Of a stretch of 64,000 nucleotides of DNA, positions 44,577 to 55,400 are shown piece after piece. This stretch comes from Scleroderma bovista. Taxonomy: Eukaryota; Basidiomycota; Agaricomycetes; Boletales; Sclerodermataceae. The notes beneath the pieces are model-generated. The model was not told the origin of the DNA. It saw only the letters and a list, made by a program, of their open reading frames with translations, and did not search any database. Position 1 is the first letter of the stretch. Every line of letters starts with the position of its first letter. The stretch spans positions 1-64,000 of the forward strand of contig JAYMGJ010000573.1 in the NCBI GenBank assembly GCA_037178675.1, read 5' to 3'. The position numbers were made by a program, and so were the translations under genes.

Positions 44577-46543
44577 TTAGTCCGTTTCCATTTGCACACC
44601 GGCATCATGCCCGGCATCGGCATCGGAACTCCCAATCTCCATATCGGATGCCGGCCCAACATCTCCATCTTCCGGCGGGCTGACCTCGATTGCTGGAATA
44701 TTGCCGGTCTCTATGGTTGCAGCCACTTCATCACAAATCGCTGTCAACAACACAATCTTGTGATCAGTAGCATATGGCTTGGTAATTGACAGACTTACCT
44801 TTTGGTGGGGCCCAGTCGTAGCTATCACCAGTTGGCTTGCTGGCACCCCTTTCATCGACCAAGCCTGGAGTTGCCACCTCCAGACTTGAGGCATTGTTGC
44901 GCAGCGCAACCTGCATACCATGGGTGCCGGGCGGCTCGCTCGAGCCATGTCGGGACGGATTGTTGGACGATGCCATTTCTTCCAGCATTGTGGTAGGCGC
45001 TAGTGCCAACGGGCTTGGCGGACTGGGGTGAGCGCACTGCGAGACCTCGGGACATGTTGAGTCAGATGCCGGCTGTGTCGGTGCGAATGCCTGCCGCGAT
45101 GCCGGACGTTGAAGGTGGGATGGTGTTGGGAACAGCTGTTCCCGCATCGCTTCAACCACCTGCCGTAAGCTGGCGACTTCTCCGAGCGCGACGGCCAACC
45201 TGTCATTTGCTTCGTCCACCTTTCGTTCTGTTTCGGCCTGCTTTTCCCTCAAACGGACAACCTCCTCCTCGAGATCTTGTACATTGGAGGTATTTGTACT
45301 GTCTCCCGGTGTTGTGGGAGGGTTCGTGCCACTGCCGGCGGCCGTTGACGATGGACTTGCCATCCTCGATGTCTTCCCTAGCCATGCTGGAGTATTGATC
45401 AGTACCCCATCAAAAACTGGATGGAATATCGATAGAAATAATATTAAATTGTTCGAATAATGAACGACTTACTTGGTTTCCTGGGCGGATTGGCCGCTGC
45501 TGGTGCCGGGGTCTGACGTTGGCTTTTTGCACGCTGTGACCTTCCTCGGTTGAGCGTTGAGGGCGCAGATGGTGAACGCCGACGCGGTGCAGGTTTCCTC
45601 GGTGCTTGTGAACGCGACCTTGACCTCGCTCTGACTGCTGTCATCATACTGCATGCAATCTTGCTGCAGCAACATTGCCAGCAAGCACGGCCTGGGTTCG
45701 CTGCACACCGTCGATCTCGCTGTACGCACTTGATGCAGCGATCCTTGTCATCCACCCACTCATAGCCTGTGTCTGGTGTCTGCATGTCGCGAACGTTTGG
45801 CCTTGGTCGCTTTGGCCGTGGTTGCGATGAGGCTTCTTCATCATCACCGTCGCTGTTGATCGTTGCGACGGATTGGGCACGCTTCCTCGGCTTGCGACTG
45901 CGACTGCGGCCCCTAGGCACCTCATCATCCTTGATGGCACGGCTTCCTTCTGGCACTGCTTGTGAGTCCTCAGTTTCACTGGGCTCACCTACTTGGCCAC
46001 GACTGCCTTGCACCTCTGTCTCCTTTACCCCCGATGGTCCTGCCACTGCATTGTTCCCCGACGGCTCTACCGCTCTCCTCTTTCCCTTGTCCACCTTCTT
46101 CTGCGGCTTGCCTAGTTGGAACCAGGGATGGTCCCGGATATCGTGGTCCGTGGCGTTAACGATGTCCGGGAAGTGAGGCCACTTCCCTGTCGACAGGATC
46201 ACCTCTGGCGCCTCCATAAACTGGTCGGCAGCAACGATGATAGTCGGTATAATGAATCCTGCAGGTAACTCCTGCAGGACATTCTCGACCCGGCGCTATC
46301 ATATCCTAATCAGTGAGTTGATTGATTGCAGATAAATTTGCCACGCACCACCTGGGCCCAGATAGTTGACACTGCTTCCGACCATACACCCTTCTCCCGT
46401 GTGCTTCTCAAGCCATCAATCCGGCCTTGAATTATTTCAGCGGCCTGGGCGACGACTTCTTCTGCAGTGAGGGACGTAGCCGTTGACACGTCCTCTTGAA
46501 CGGATGAGGCGGAGACGAACTGAGAACCTTCTGAAGTTTCCAT
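44577..46543 (-). CDS. Zinc-cluster plus coiled-coil cargo protein, 589 residues
   Basis: Exons 46543-46349, 46295-45473, 45386-44799 and 44740-44577 total 1770 bases in frame. The key join is the GTAAGT donor at 45472 with the CTCCAG acceptor at 45387, which links two long frames that would otherwise look like separate genes. Exon 2 has an acidic/basic region with RSRSRKPRKRAQS, then a Zn(II)2Cys6-like cluster: CIKC, six residues, C, seven residues, CWQC, six residues, C. Exon 3 holds a coiled coil (VQDLEEEVVRLREKQAETER and on, to VVEAMREQLF). The C-terminus is acidic. A DNA-binding, self-associating factor acting for the transposon is a reasonable inference; the arrays could be its sites. 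Confidence 0.8.
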
Positions 46544-47334
46544 ATAGACTGTAAGGATGTGGAAATGGTAAAGCAGTGGTTGAGAGGAAGAACTGGGTCC
46601 GATTGCCGTGCGGCCTGAAGGATGTTCAACGTATTATATAAGCATTTCACACCACAACATGTTTGCATTGTGGTCGCACACCAAAGTGGACTAAATCAAA
46701 TATAGGTTAATAATTCAGCCACAAGTCCGACCAATCATTGTCCTGACAATTCGGCTAATGAACCACACTGCCGCATTTCATATTGCATGATGGCCGCGTT
46801 TCTATTGCTTGTGATTGGCTGTCACAGTGCATTGTCCCATCACAATAATAAGGGATCTCGGATCGGCATTATGATTTGCCTTATTTTGGAGTGTGTCTCT
46901 CGGGGAACAATCGATGCGGCATGTATTAACACAGCCGCAGCTTGAGAAAGGGATCAATGCCGCATGTCAGTCATTGCGGTACGGCCATCATTAATTTAAT
47001 GTTATCATTGCGGTACTTATTCGCACAGCCACCAGCCTGGCTGCCACCGGCCAGTATGTCAGTGGCAAATGCCGGTGTCCACAACCGTGCCGACACTGCC
47101 ACACGGCACGGTCATTCCCATATTGCCGCACATGCAGCATGATGGCCGCACGGCTATTACTCCAGCACGTTTGTGATTCTCGGCAAGGTATTGCGGCACC
47201 TGCGCGATAGCTGCACAACCATTACCAGTATTTATGTTGTGCCGTTCTTGTAATGCCACAATTCTATTATGCCGATGGTAGATTGCTGATGACATGTTGT
47301 GCCGCTGCTGTCGTCGGTTCAAATCCGACATTGC
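46544..47334. other. Gene-free stretch, includes promoter of the zinc-cluster gene
   Basis: No convincing gene on either strand. It contains scattered TGCCGC/GCGGCA words (for example CATTGCGGTA near 46975 and TTGCGGCACC near 47192). The proximal 150 bases hold a TATATAAGC segment (about 46635) that could be the TATA region of the gene starting at 46543. Confidence 0.4.
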
Positions 47335-47560
47335 CCGAAAAACAATTCTGCCGACAGTGTGTTCTGCCGACAGCCTTGTTCTGCCGACAGCCTTGTTCTG
47401 CCGACAGTGTGTTCTGCCGACAGCCTTGTTCTGCCGCCAGCGTTGTTCTGCCGACAACGTGTTCTGCTGACAGCCTTGTTCTGTCGACAGTGTGTTCTGC
47501 CGACAGCCTTGTTCTGCCGACAGTGTGTTCTGCCAATGCCATGTAGTGCCGATTGTGTCG
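47335..47560 (+). repeat. 16-bp TGCCGACAG array
   Basis: About thirteen tandem copies alternate between TGCCGACAGTGTGTTC and TGCCGACAGCCTTGTTC, at a period of 16-17 bp. It is the fourth TGCCG-core array in the 20-kb element and is placed near the right end as the 28.9-kb array is near the left end. Confidence 0.9.
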
Positions 47561-47569
47561 TGCCACACC

Positions 47570-48290
47570 TGGCTTACCGCTACTTTAGAGAAGACCAGAT
47601 GCCCGGCCCTACATTTATACAAGGGATTAGTTCTAAGGGCCTGCTGTGTATATTGGGAGGCCAAACATTATGGCCGATCATACTGAAGGGGAAGCATATC
47701 AGCTGGCCTTCCCATCTAGCTAGGTGTCCCCAGAAGGAGGGCTTGCTTAATGCTCTGGGACACCGCATTCATAGCCTGTCACTTTGAAGTGTACTGCAAG
47801 GCCCTCCCATATAGGTAGATAACACCTTTCTGAGGGCCCACCTAATGCTATGGGACATTGTACCTATTGTTGCCATGTGCCCTGCACATAATAGATGAAA
47901 CTGGCTCCAGGGCCTACTCATAGTCATGGGACACCAATCCCATGGCTGGGTATTCTTAAAGGTACACCATGCATGCAGCCCATTGGAAAGCACGGGATGC
48001 TGTTTCTTTGGCTGGCCCTGCAACAAGAAAGGGACACCAAAGGTACAGCCCAATGCAAAGCACAGGACACCAATACCACAGCCAAATGCAAAGCATGGGA
48101 CACTGGTACAGAGGCCCTTCTATTGACTCCCGTCCGCAGGCTAGCCGCATTGCAGCACTTACTACCGTCCTTTTGCCGAAATGCTGCGGCAAGCCCCCTG
48201 CCATCCTTGGCCTGAATCTGCGGCATATAGTCCTCTGGCCGCATGCCGCAGCTCCCTTGCCGCATTAGGTCCTATTGCCACAGGCCATAT
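47570..48290 (+). repeat. Right copy of the TGGGACACC module
   Basis: Repeated CTATGGGACACC/AGCACGGGACAC phrases at 60-75-base spacing occur. The module is similar in sequence and orientation to 29200-30010. With the preceding array it forms a direct repeat about 18.4 kb from the left copy, unlike the inverted terminal repeats outside it. Frames here are not considered genes. Confidence 0.6.
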
Positions 48291-48299
48291 CCTGATCTA

Positions 48300-48510
48300 G
48301 TGTACTAGTGTGTCAGCCCACCAATATTACTTGGTGACAACCTTTCCATGAGCCACCAATATGGCATGGTGAAACACCTTACCATTAGCCCACTCGTATG
48401 ACATGGGGATGCACCATGGCTGGGCCCTATCTCAGCTGGTCATGTAGCACGGCCGATTGTCAGCTTCGTCTGTCCGTGTTGTATGGGACAATGCAGGTGC
48501 ATTATGTGTC
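48300..48510 (-). repeat. Right terminal inverted repeat and subterminal repeats
   Basis: Read on the minus strand from 48502: ATGCACCTGCATTGTCCC, then GACAATCGGCCGTGCTACAT, then spaced CACCATGTCATACGAGTGGG-like phrases. These correspond to the left end at 28507 and to both ends of the 5.1-kb element. TATGTGT after the end also recurs at 61849, so the true end may be a few bases further out. Confidence 0.75.
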
Positions 48511-49060
48511 CATGGACCATGGCAATGGCCATTGCGTCGTGTCATCTTCGTCTGCATTGTGCTGGCGAGGACGTGTTGATGCGCTGTCATCATCGTCGTG
48601 TCGTTGTGGCACTGGCCGTTTGTGTCACGTCGTCATCGTCGTCGTCCGATCGAGGGCATGAACGTTGGCGTGGATGTATCCAGTTCGATGCTGTAGGTCG
48701 TTGTTATCGAAGGTGTGCGTGTGACTCTGAGTGTGTGAGTGCATGTGAGGAGGTGCCAAGTGTGCGTACCTTGTGTTGTTGTCGCCGTTGTCATCCCACC
48801 CGTGGTACACGTGTCCATGCAAATGGGACTTCTGTCTGCCTGTGTGCGTGAGTGTTAGTGGGCAGATGCATATGAGTACATACTTGAAAGCTTGAAAGCT
48901 TGACCAATTTGTTCTGTGTAGCACATGTGTGTGCGTAGTGCAGTGTACCCGTGGGAAAACCCGTGCGCGGGTCGGGTATGGGTGGTGCGCATCACAGCCA
49001 CACAGTGGGTACTATGGTTGCTGCTGAGGGGTTTGAAGATGGCAACCCACACCCTCACCC
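48511..49060 (+). repeat. Dispersed low-complexity repeat, copy B (right flank of the KDZ/TET element)
   Basis: 48515-48740 matches 1-215 in inverted orientation, including CGATCGAGGGCATGAACGTT. CGTGGGAAAACCCGTGCGCG and GGGTAC phrases follow to about 49060. It is the continuation of the repeat interrupted at 28506. Confidence 0.7.
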
Positions 49061-49195
49061 ATGACCCAGTGCCTAAGGTTCACAGATGGCGATTAGGTCA
49101 TGGAAAGGTCCTTATACGCGACTCAACAGGGTCTTGGCCATGCCATCCACATGCCGTCAACGATTTCATTGCTGGTCTCGCCCCACATGCACCTG

Positions 49196-49249
49196 TTTCC
49201 TTTCTAGGCATCCATTGCACTTCACTGCATCGGACACCTAGAAAGGAAA
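49196..49249. repeat. 13-bp perfect inverted repeat
   Basis: TTTCCTTTCTAGG (49196-49208) pairs with CCTAGAAAGGAAA (49237-49249) across a 28-base loop. It lies in a gene-free stretch (49060-49500). The role is unknown. Confidence 0.6.
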
Positions 49250-50027
49250 TTTTATCGGATGAGTGCACCACGTCCCCAGCTACTCCAGTGAGTCCATGAA
49301 ATCCAGTGCAAAGACATACCTTGTTCACATTAGTTTGAGAAACGACTCGCAAGGGCTTTCGTTATGGACCTTCGAGCTGTTTCAAGCCCAAAAGCTCCAG
49401 TATGAGCCTGAATTTCCCTTGACCGAAAAGGAAGTGCCAATCTGATCTCACTAGTGTTGGATGAGCGTGGGGATAGAAGACAAGTCAGTCACTTTCTACT
49501 GTTACTCACAATGAATCAAGTTGCGGGTTGAATTGAGGTTGAAGTTCCCAGGTAGACCCCATGCATACTCCAATTTCGTGAGCTAAAAACGGATCAGGAC
49601 AGGACGTGACAGGGTGAAAGTGGCTCACCTCGAGAGGACCCGTTGCACTGAGTATCAAGTGGCATACGTTGATCGTGTCAGCCAAGTTTGCGTGTAAACA
49701 TCGACCTTTATGCAGGTCAGCTTCACATGCCCTGATCTTCTGTCCTGTGTCTACTGAAGAACCCCACTTGCGTTTTTCTGGTGTCAGTGTTCTTGGAGGG
49801 ATGTTGCTCATTGCGCTCTGCGTTCGGATCGTAACTCAGGGACTCATGGGGAGCGCTGGAGTCTTCCTGAATGGATGGAAGAGTCAGCGCCTTGCTTTTG
49901 TCCTGCGGGGACCAGGTGGGGAAGGCGTTGACATTATCAGCGATATTGGATGGTGAGGATTGGGGTATCGATTGGGGGATCACTGTTAAACCTCACCTTG
50001 GCTCCTCTTCCATCTCCGAGTCATTTT

Positions 50028-50693
50028 TCAACTCTGAGCGATTGTCAGCGTCCACCATATCTGCTTGAATCGTGTCGTCTTGGACATCAGTGACCCCTCA
50101 CTCCCGTAGATGTATGCTGTCATGCGCACTGTTTTTGGGTCCAGGCTACATTTTCCGGCTGACGGATGGAAGCGCTTAGCATACTCTAAATCAGCTAGTA
50201 TGCCCCGCACCTCACCATTGTTGCCCTCGAACCAGTGAAGGTTGCCCAAGCTGATATCGCGATGGACCCACCCAGCCAAGAACATCAATTGCAGAGCTGT
50301 ACTGCCAATCAGCACTTGGGCAATAGCGCAATGCAAACACAGTATCTCACCAAATACGCAAGATAGCAATGCTGTCATTGCGTCGCCCAATTTTGACACA
50401 CCGTGCAAAGCCACACACCTACTTGAAAATGACGAGACTGCCGCTTCGGACAATGGCAATGATTGAATGGTTTTTCTTGTGCGGGAGCAGGTCGCTTGGT
50501 TGAGACAGGAACATCCAAGACAGGGCAGCGTGCAGAAAAGTCGAGAGTCTGACGGTAGCAGATGGTACGCCAAAAAGTGTGGAATCAGGCTCACCTGCCT
50601 CGGCGATCTCCAACTGGAAACTGTGGGTTGAAGGGCGTAGAACGCAACAGTTGGAAGCGGCTTCAAGGTGAGATGAAAGGAGACACTACTCAC
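50028..50693 (-). pseudogene. FunK1 protein kinase fragment (copy C)
   Basis: A minus-strand frame carries the catalytic region LAGWVHRDISLGNLHWFEGN and ILADLEYAKRF (about 50270-50160), the family's HRD and DFG-equivalent motifs. Upstream, 50610-50435 is closely similar in nucleotide sequence to copy B at 5290-5140, but in a shifted frame relative to the catalytic part. The N-terminal half and the HDLxSLWW C-terminal region are absent. It is therefore a broken copy. Frames at 49811-49506 may or may not belong to it. Confidence 0.75.
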
Positions 50694-52238
50694 ACCTCAA
50701 TGAACTCAAGCGCAACCATTGCGCGCTGGCCATACTTGGAGGCGAGGGGGCAGTTGCGACCCTGGTACTAGTCGGGGGCCAGTCCTTCAGGGGGACGTAA
50801 AGGCCACGCACGGGATCGCCAGGAAGCCAGTGGGTGATAATGTCGCGCGAGGAATCGCGTTTGTGACGCCATGCCATCCGACAGCTTGAGTGGTAGGTTT
50901 GAAATGACAAGCCCAGGCCGCCCTCGCTGTCTGGCTGGTGGTGGATGCGCTGGTGTGACTTGTGGCAGTGGTCGGCCCAGGAACAACAATGGCAGGTGCT
51001 GGATGGGGGTCAGGTACAGAGGACATGATTAGGCCACTGGAATCTGTTAATGGATAAGCTACAGTGCTCATTCGAAATTGATACAAGTCTACCTATTCCG
51101 TACTGTGCTGCAAGTATCAAGAAGCAATCGGCACTTCGTTCGAAATTCACCCGACTCATGTGACCGCTGAGTTCGTTTCAGTTTATAAACATTTCAAACT
51201 CCGATGGATTTGCTTTTCCTTCTATCTTCTATCTTCTTGCTGTCCTGTAATGTTATGCCATGTTCAGCGCACAGTTATAGTTAGCACATGTCTGAAATAC
51301 TTCGTACTATGTATGTTGACATAGAGTGATCATCGCTATATGCTAACAATGATGAGCGGCAACGATGCAGTAAAATAATGACAGGTCGTGTTGCCATTGT
51401 CTTCTTTCCGAAAGCAAGGTGGATCAAGTTCTTTGTACCAGGCGCTTTACTAAAGCTGATTTCATTGTGCGCATACCAGAAAAATAACGCCGTCATAGAT
51501 GGCAGGGATCTTGTTTAATGTGTGCCAGTGCCAGAGGAAAAATCATTGGTGGAGACGTATATGCCAACAGGTATAGGAGACTACAGAGGTCCGGAAGGAA
51601 GTGTGTATGTTCCATGTGATGCTGATTCGGACGGCGGTCTAGTAACTGCTCGCCTTGTTTCACTGTGTCCAGGGAACCAACCATCCTTGGGTAGGAAACG
51701 CGGCCATTATTTCGAGCGACTGCTGCCATGAAACGTGCAGTGCACCATAATAGAGGGGGGGGGGCATGATCAAACAATCATGCGAGGTAAGCGTGTTAAC
51801 ATATATCGGTAATGTCAGAGTCTCAAAGGAATACACATAGCACCGTTTTCCCATTTTCTTCCCATGGCAAACAACCCAAACCATTCCTCCTTCACCATCG
51901 TGTCGGACAACTCAGAGACCATGGATTGTGGTCGATCACGCATTCGAAGGTGGTTGAACCAACTCGCGCAGCCTAACATGAAGAAGAAGTAGGCTCAGGC
52001 TTTGTTAAGTGGAGAGCCTGGCAAGGACTAGTACAGATCGCAGGAGATACCTGACGCTCATGTCGTCTTTTGGGAAGGTGTTCCATGTGGAGAAACAGTG
52101 GAAGCTCGTCAGGGAGATGGGGTCGGGCATGTACAGGGCAATCATGTGCATTCATTGACAGGTGGCTAACACTATGACAGTGCTCATTCACTCCCACATA
52201 TCTAGGTCCTCGGCGGATCGAGGAAAGAAACGAAGCTA
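50694..52238. other. No gene recognised
   Basis: Minus-strand frames at 51086-50787 and 50910-50686, and others at 51777-51493 and 52254-51973, are possible exons of unknown genes (one reads SSRDIITHWLPGDPVRGLYV). No domain or consistent chain was found. Confidence 0.35.
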
Positions 52239-53246
52239 TTGTGTGGTGGGTCAAGCCGCAGGTCGAAAATCATCCGGGGTTCTTACAGTATAGTGCGCAG
52301 TCGAAGGCCGAGTTGCAGCGCGTGTCAGAGCTACTCAAAACAATTATGGAAAGCCGGACACTTGCGCTCCAGAGTTCGGTTGGCCGAATGGCGGCTTGCA
52401 GTTGTGCAGCGTGCAAACACGTTTTTGGACCAAAGTCGCGATATCTCGGGATATTTGCAGGTGGTTTTTCAGAGGACCTCAGTCGTACATCGCGCCGTTG
52501 TGCAGTAGGACGTTATGCCGTTGTGCAGTTGAAAGTCACGTTGTTGTGCAGTAGGACATCGTACCATTGTGGACCCTGGCGCGAAGAAATCCGAACCTAG
52601 AGCGACCAGAGTTGAATGAGCCGGTGCAGGTACGGAGAAGCCGAGGAAGAGTCCTACGGGCGAGAACGCAGCCACAGAGAGGCTTGCGAGTGCAAAAAGG
52701 GATGATTAAGACCTACTTTGTGTCAAAGACCTCCGCTATTGCAGCAGACCTCAACTATGTCCTGCTCTTGGGACAGCCTCTCCCTGAGCTCCTGTGCACT
52801 GCCTGGCACATATCTTCCCAGCCTGTTCCCTCAGTCCCTCTCATTCTCGGTCAACACATTCTCCTCGTCAGTCCCGCGTCACGCATGTACTTTGGTTGCC
52901 TCAAGTCTATCGTTAGACTTGAAGACTCATACCTGGTCATCTCTGTGTCTCCTGAGTCCTCTTCATATGGTCCTTTCATCCCAGAGTCATGTCACATCCA
53001 TCTCCCTCCATCATTCATCTCACTTCCCTGGACATGTCGAATCCGCTACTCACATTTCACTTCCCTGCTATCCTGCAACAAACAGGGATGAAACAGTGCT
53101 CTAAAACCCTTCTTAGGAGCCCTTATAGAGTACAGAACCTTCCCCTTACTGCTCAAGGGAAGACTGCTCTTGGGGAGCACCAATTTTCGCATTTTTGTCC
53201 TACAGAAGCTCAACCCAAGGGATTTGTGACACTCTGTGACCAACTG
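52239..53246 (+). other. Plus-strand open frames of unknown nature
   Basis: A frame at 52241-52600 (VWWVKPQVENHPGFLQYSAQ, then a helix and CSCAACKHVFG) and a second at 52567-53091 overlap in different phases. TTGTGCAGTAGGACRT is repeated at about 52498 and 52542. The first looks protein-like, but no family was recognised. Confidence 0.3.
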
Positions 53247-54150
53247 TTACTCCTCTAGACATTCCAGGCCCCCTGACACTGCTCTTCTGGTCGGATCAAT
53301 TCTCTTATTATCCCCCAGCCACTCCCATCAGTGGCACTGCTTCAGAAGCTCATCTCCAGATCTAAAGTTCAATTAAACACAGGTTGTGCTTCCCTTCTGT
53401 CTGAGTCACACAGAGTCACTCTGGCTCACTCTGACTCACTCAGCTGCGCATTATTCATCCCCTCTTGGCATTACTAATCTCCATTATCCTTACCAATCAC
53501 TTACCAATCATCCTTCAAATCATGCTTATTATGCTGCTTATCAATTCATGACTCATGCCCCTATGATTCATATGCATTATGTCATCGCATATGCTCATTT
53601 AGCTTCGATCTACTCATCCCATGCTTTCCCCCCCTCTCTTTTTGGCCCCATGCAATGATTTTTCCATATTCTTGGTTGTGCACCCCTTTTTACCTATGTT
53701 TTTGGTCATTCCCTTGGCTCAGCACCTTGTTCAGGCTCTCCCCATCAATGACTCAGCCTGATTACACTGCTTATCAATCGCTTACCAATTTCTTACCAAT
53801 CTCTTACCAAGCACTTAGTCATTTGTGCTTACAGGGCCACAGCCCCTCCTGTATATAAACCAGCAGCCAAAGGCTGCAAGGAAGTGTCTGCTTCCCCCTC
53901 AATAAAGCGACCACATTCACTCTCCCTCACTCTCTATAAGCTCCATCTCTGTCTTTGGACTTGTAGGTCACCCAGTGCTGGCCTAAAGCTCCATTATTGT
54001 TGTTTGTCAGATATACTTGATATCTGATCAGTTCTCTAGGCTCAAGCGCAGTCTAGCTCATCAATCCACTCTATCCCATCACTGTCCATCGCATTCTTGA
54101 AGCAGGAACTGTCCCCTTGCTTCCCCTCTGCTCCATCACTGCTGTTACAC
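53247..54150 (+). mobile_element. LTR-like segment (possible solo LTR)
   Basis: The features resemble a promoter plus polyadenylation region of an LTR: GTATATAAACC at about 53851, then CCTCAATAAAGCG at about 53899, in T/C-rich sequence without genes. TGTTACTCC at 53247 and a TGTTACA at about 54142 are candidate borders, but they are not clean inverted ends. No internal retrotransposon genes adjoin. The element family is uncertain (copia-type possible). Confidence 0.35.
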
Positions 54151-54671
54151 CCCTGTCATCAATCCATCACCACTGCTCAACCCCAGGACTCTTCCTAACC
54201 ACTGTGGTAGGCTGAAGAGGAGTCAATACCATCCCCAGTCGCATCTATTCCCCATCAGAAGCCCTTCCCTTCCCTCCTGCACCTTACCTGAAGGCTTGCA
54301 GCACATCCCCCTGTGGAGATCATATACCAGAACCGCAGAGGAAGACCACCACTCGCTTTTTGTTGTCATTGGGTGTTGGTTGTTGGTTGTTCTGACCTCT
54401 TCCCTCACTTAGATGCACAACGGTGAAGAGATGACCCCATGCCAGCACATCATTGACGACGATGACGACACTATCCGGCGACTATATCCGATTGCAAGAA
54501 AAGTGCTGGGGTGTTGAATGTCATTCATATAGGTCAGTCTTTGTTTGTGAGGCAGCATTAGTGGGTGGGAGAAAATTTTGAACATACCCAATGTGTTTTG
54601 ATTTCCCTCCCCCTCATCAATGCTGATCACAAACAAAGACCTTCATAGTAATCGCACATCTACTACATTAT

Positions 54672-55400
54672 CATGATAAAGCCGGTGGCAGGGGGTTCCT
54701 CCTGCACAGGACCATCTTTGTCATCTTCAAGTGGCTGCGCATTGTCATCATCTTTGCCTCAGTGCAATCACTTTGTTGGCTGCAAGATATGCTGGGCTGT
54801 GAGGGCTGTGACCTGTGTCGATGGTCAACTTCATGCTACGTTCTTTCCGTCTCTTCTCATGCCATCCATGCTCTCAATGCATCCAGTTCATCTTTGCCTC
54901 TGTGCAGCCTGCAGTCTGGCATGTGATGTCATCCACAGCAGTTGTGACGTAGATGCTGATGATCATATCATCATTCGTGAAAACATTTCTCTTTGTATCT
55001 CTTTCAGCAATTTTAATAATAATTTTATTAACAGGATCATCATTGTCCTTGCCTCAGTGTGGTCTGGCAAGTGATGTCATCCACAGCCATTGTGACGTAG
55101 GTGCTGATGATCTTGCATCCTTCATGTTATGATTTTCCTCTTTGCATCTTTTCCCATGGTGTCCACAGCTTCGCCTCAATGCATTCACTTCTGGTGTCAT
55201 TTGCAGTTGTTGTGTGCTGAACCCAGGTGAAAACTGGACTGGATATGCTGGGACGTGAGCTGCTTCAAGATGTAGGTGCTGATGATCTGGCAGATTGCAT
55301 CTCTCCTCATGGTGTGTGCAACTTCATTGGCATCCTTGCTCTTGATGACGACATTCAATTCATGCCAGAAAAGCTTCACCTCTGATGGTTGACACAATGC
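54672..55400 (+). repeat. Degenerate tandem repeats (about 130-170 bp)
   Basis: Three to four imperfect copies share CTTTGCCTCAGTG..., TGTGATGTCATCCACAGC, TTGTGACGTAGRTGCTGATGAT and CTCTTTGTATCT-like phrases, in the same order. An inverted TCTTTGTTTGTGA / TCACAAACAAAGA pair lies just upstream (54536-54640). The plus-strand frame across it (54673-55074) is not taken as a gene. No gene is seen from 55400 to 55909. Confidence 0.5.

Larger units (their letters stand above)
28507..48502. mobile_element. 20-kb KDZ-superfamily DNA transposon carrying a TET/JBP gene
   Basis: The left end (28507) begins ATGCACCTGTGTAGGCC. Read inward on the minus strand, the right end begins ATGCACCTGCATTGTCC. Both then reach an AATCGGCCGTGCTACA phrase and subterminal CACC-rTGTGaYA-GTGGGC-like repeats. 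Both outer flanks are two halves of the same low-complexity repeat. Inside are a KDZ transposase, a TET/JBP oxygenase and four other genes in two divergent pairs plus two further minus-strand genes, with TGCCG-core arrays in the gaps. Fungal KDZ transposons linked to TET/JBP genes are established knowledge. The exact boundaries may be off by about 10 bases because TATGTGT after the right end and CCC before the left end recur at the 5.1-kb element. No target-site duplication was recognised. Confidence 0.85.

Noticed and set aside
49506..49985. C-terminal exons of FunK1 copy C
   Set aside because: The frames show no HDLxSLWW or other FunK1 C-terminal motif, so they were not joined to the kinase fragment.
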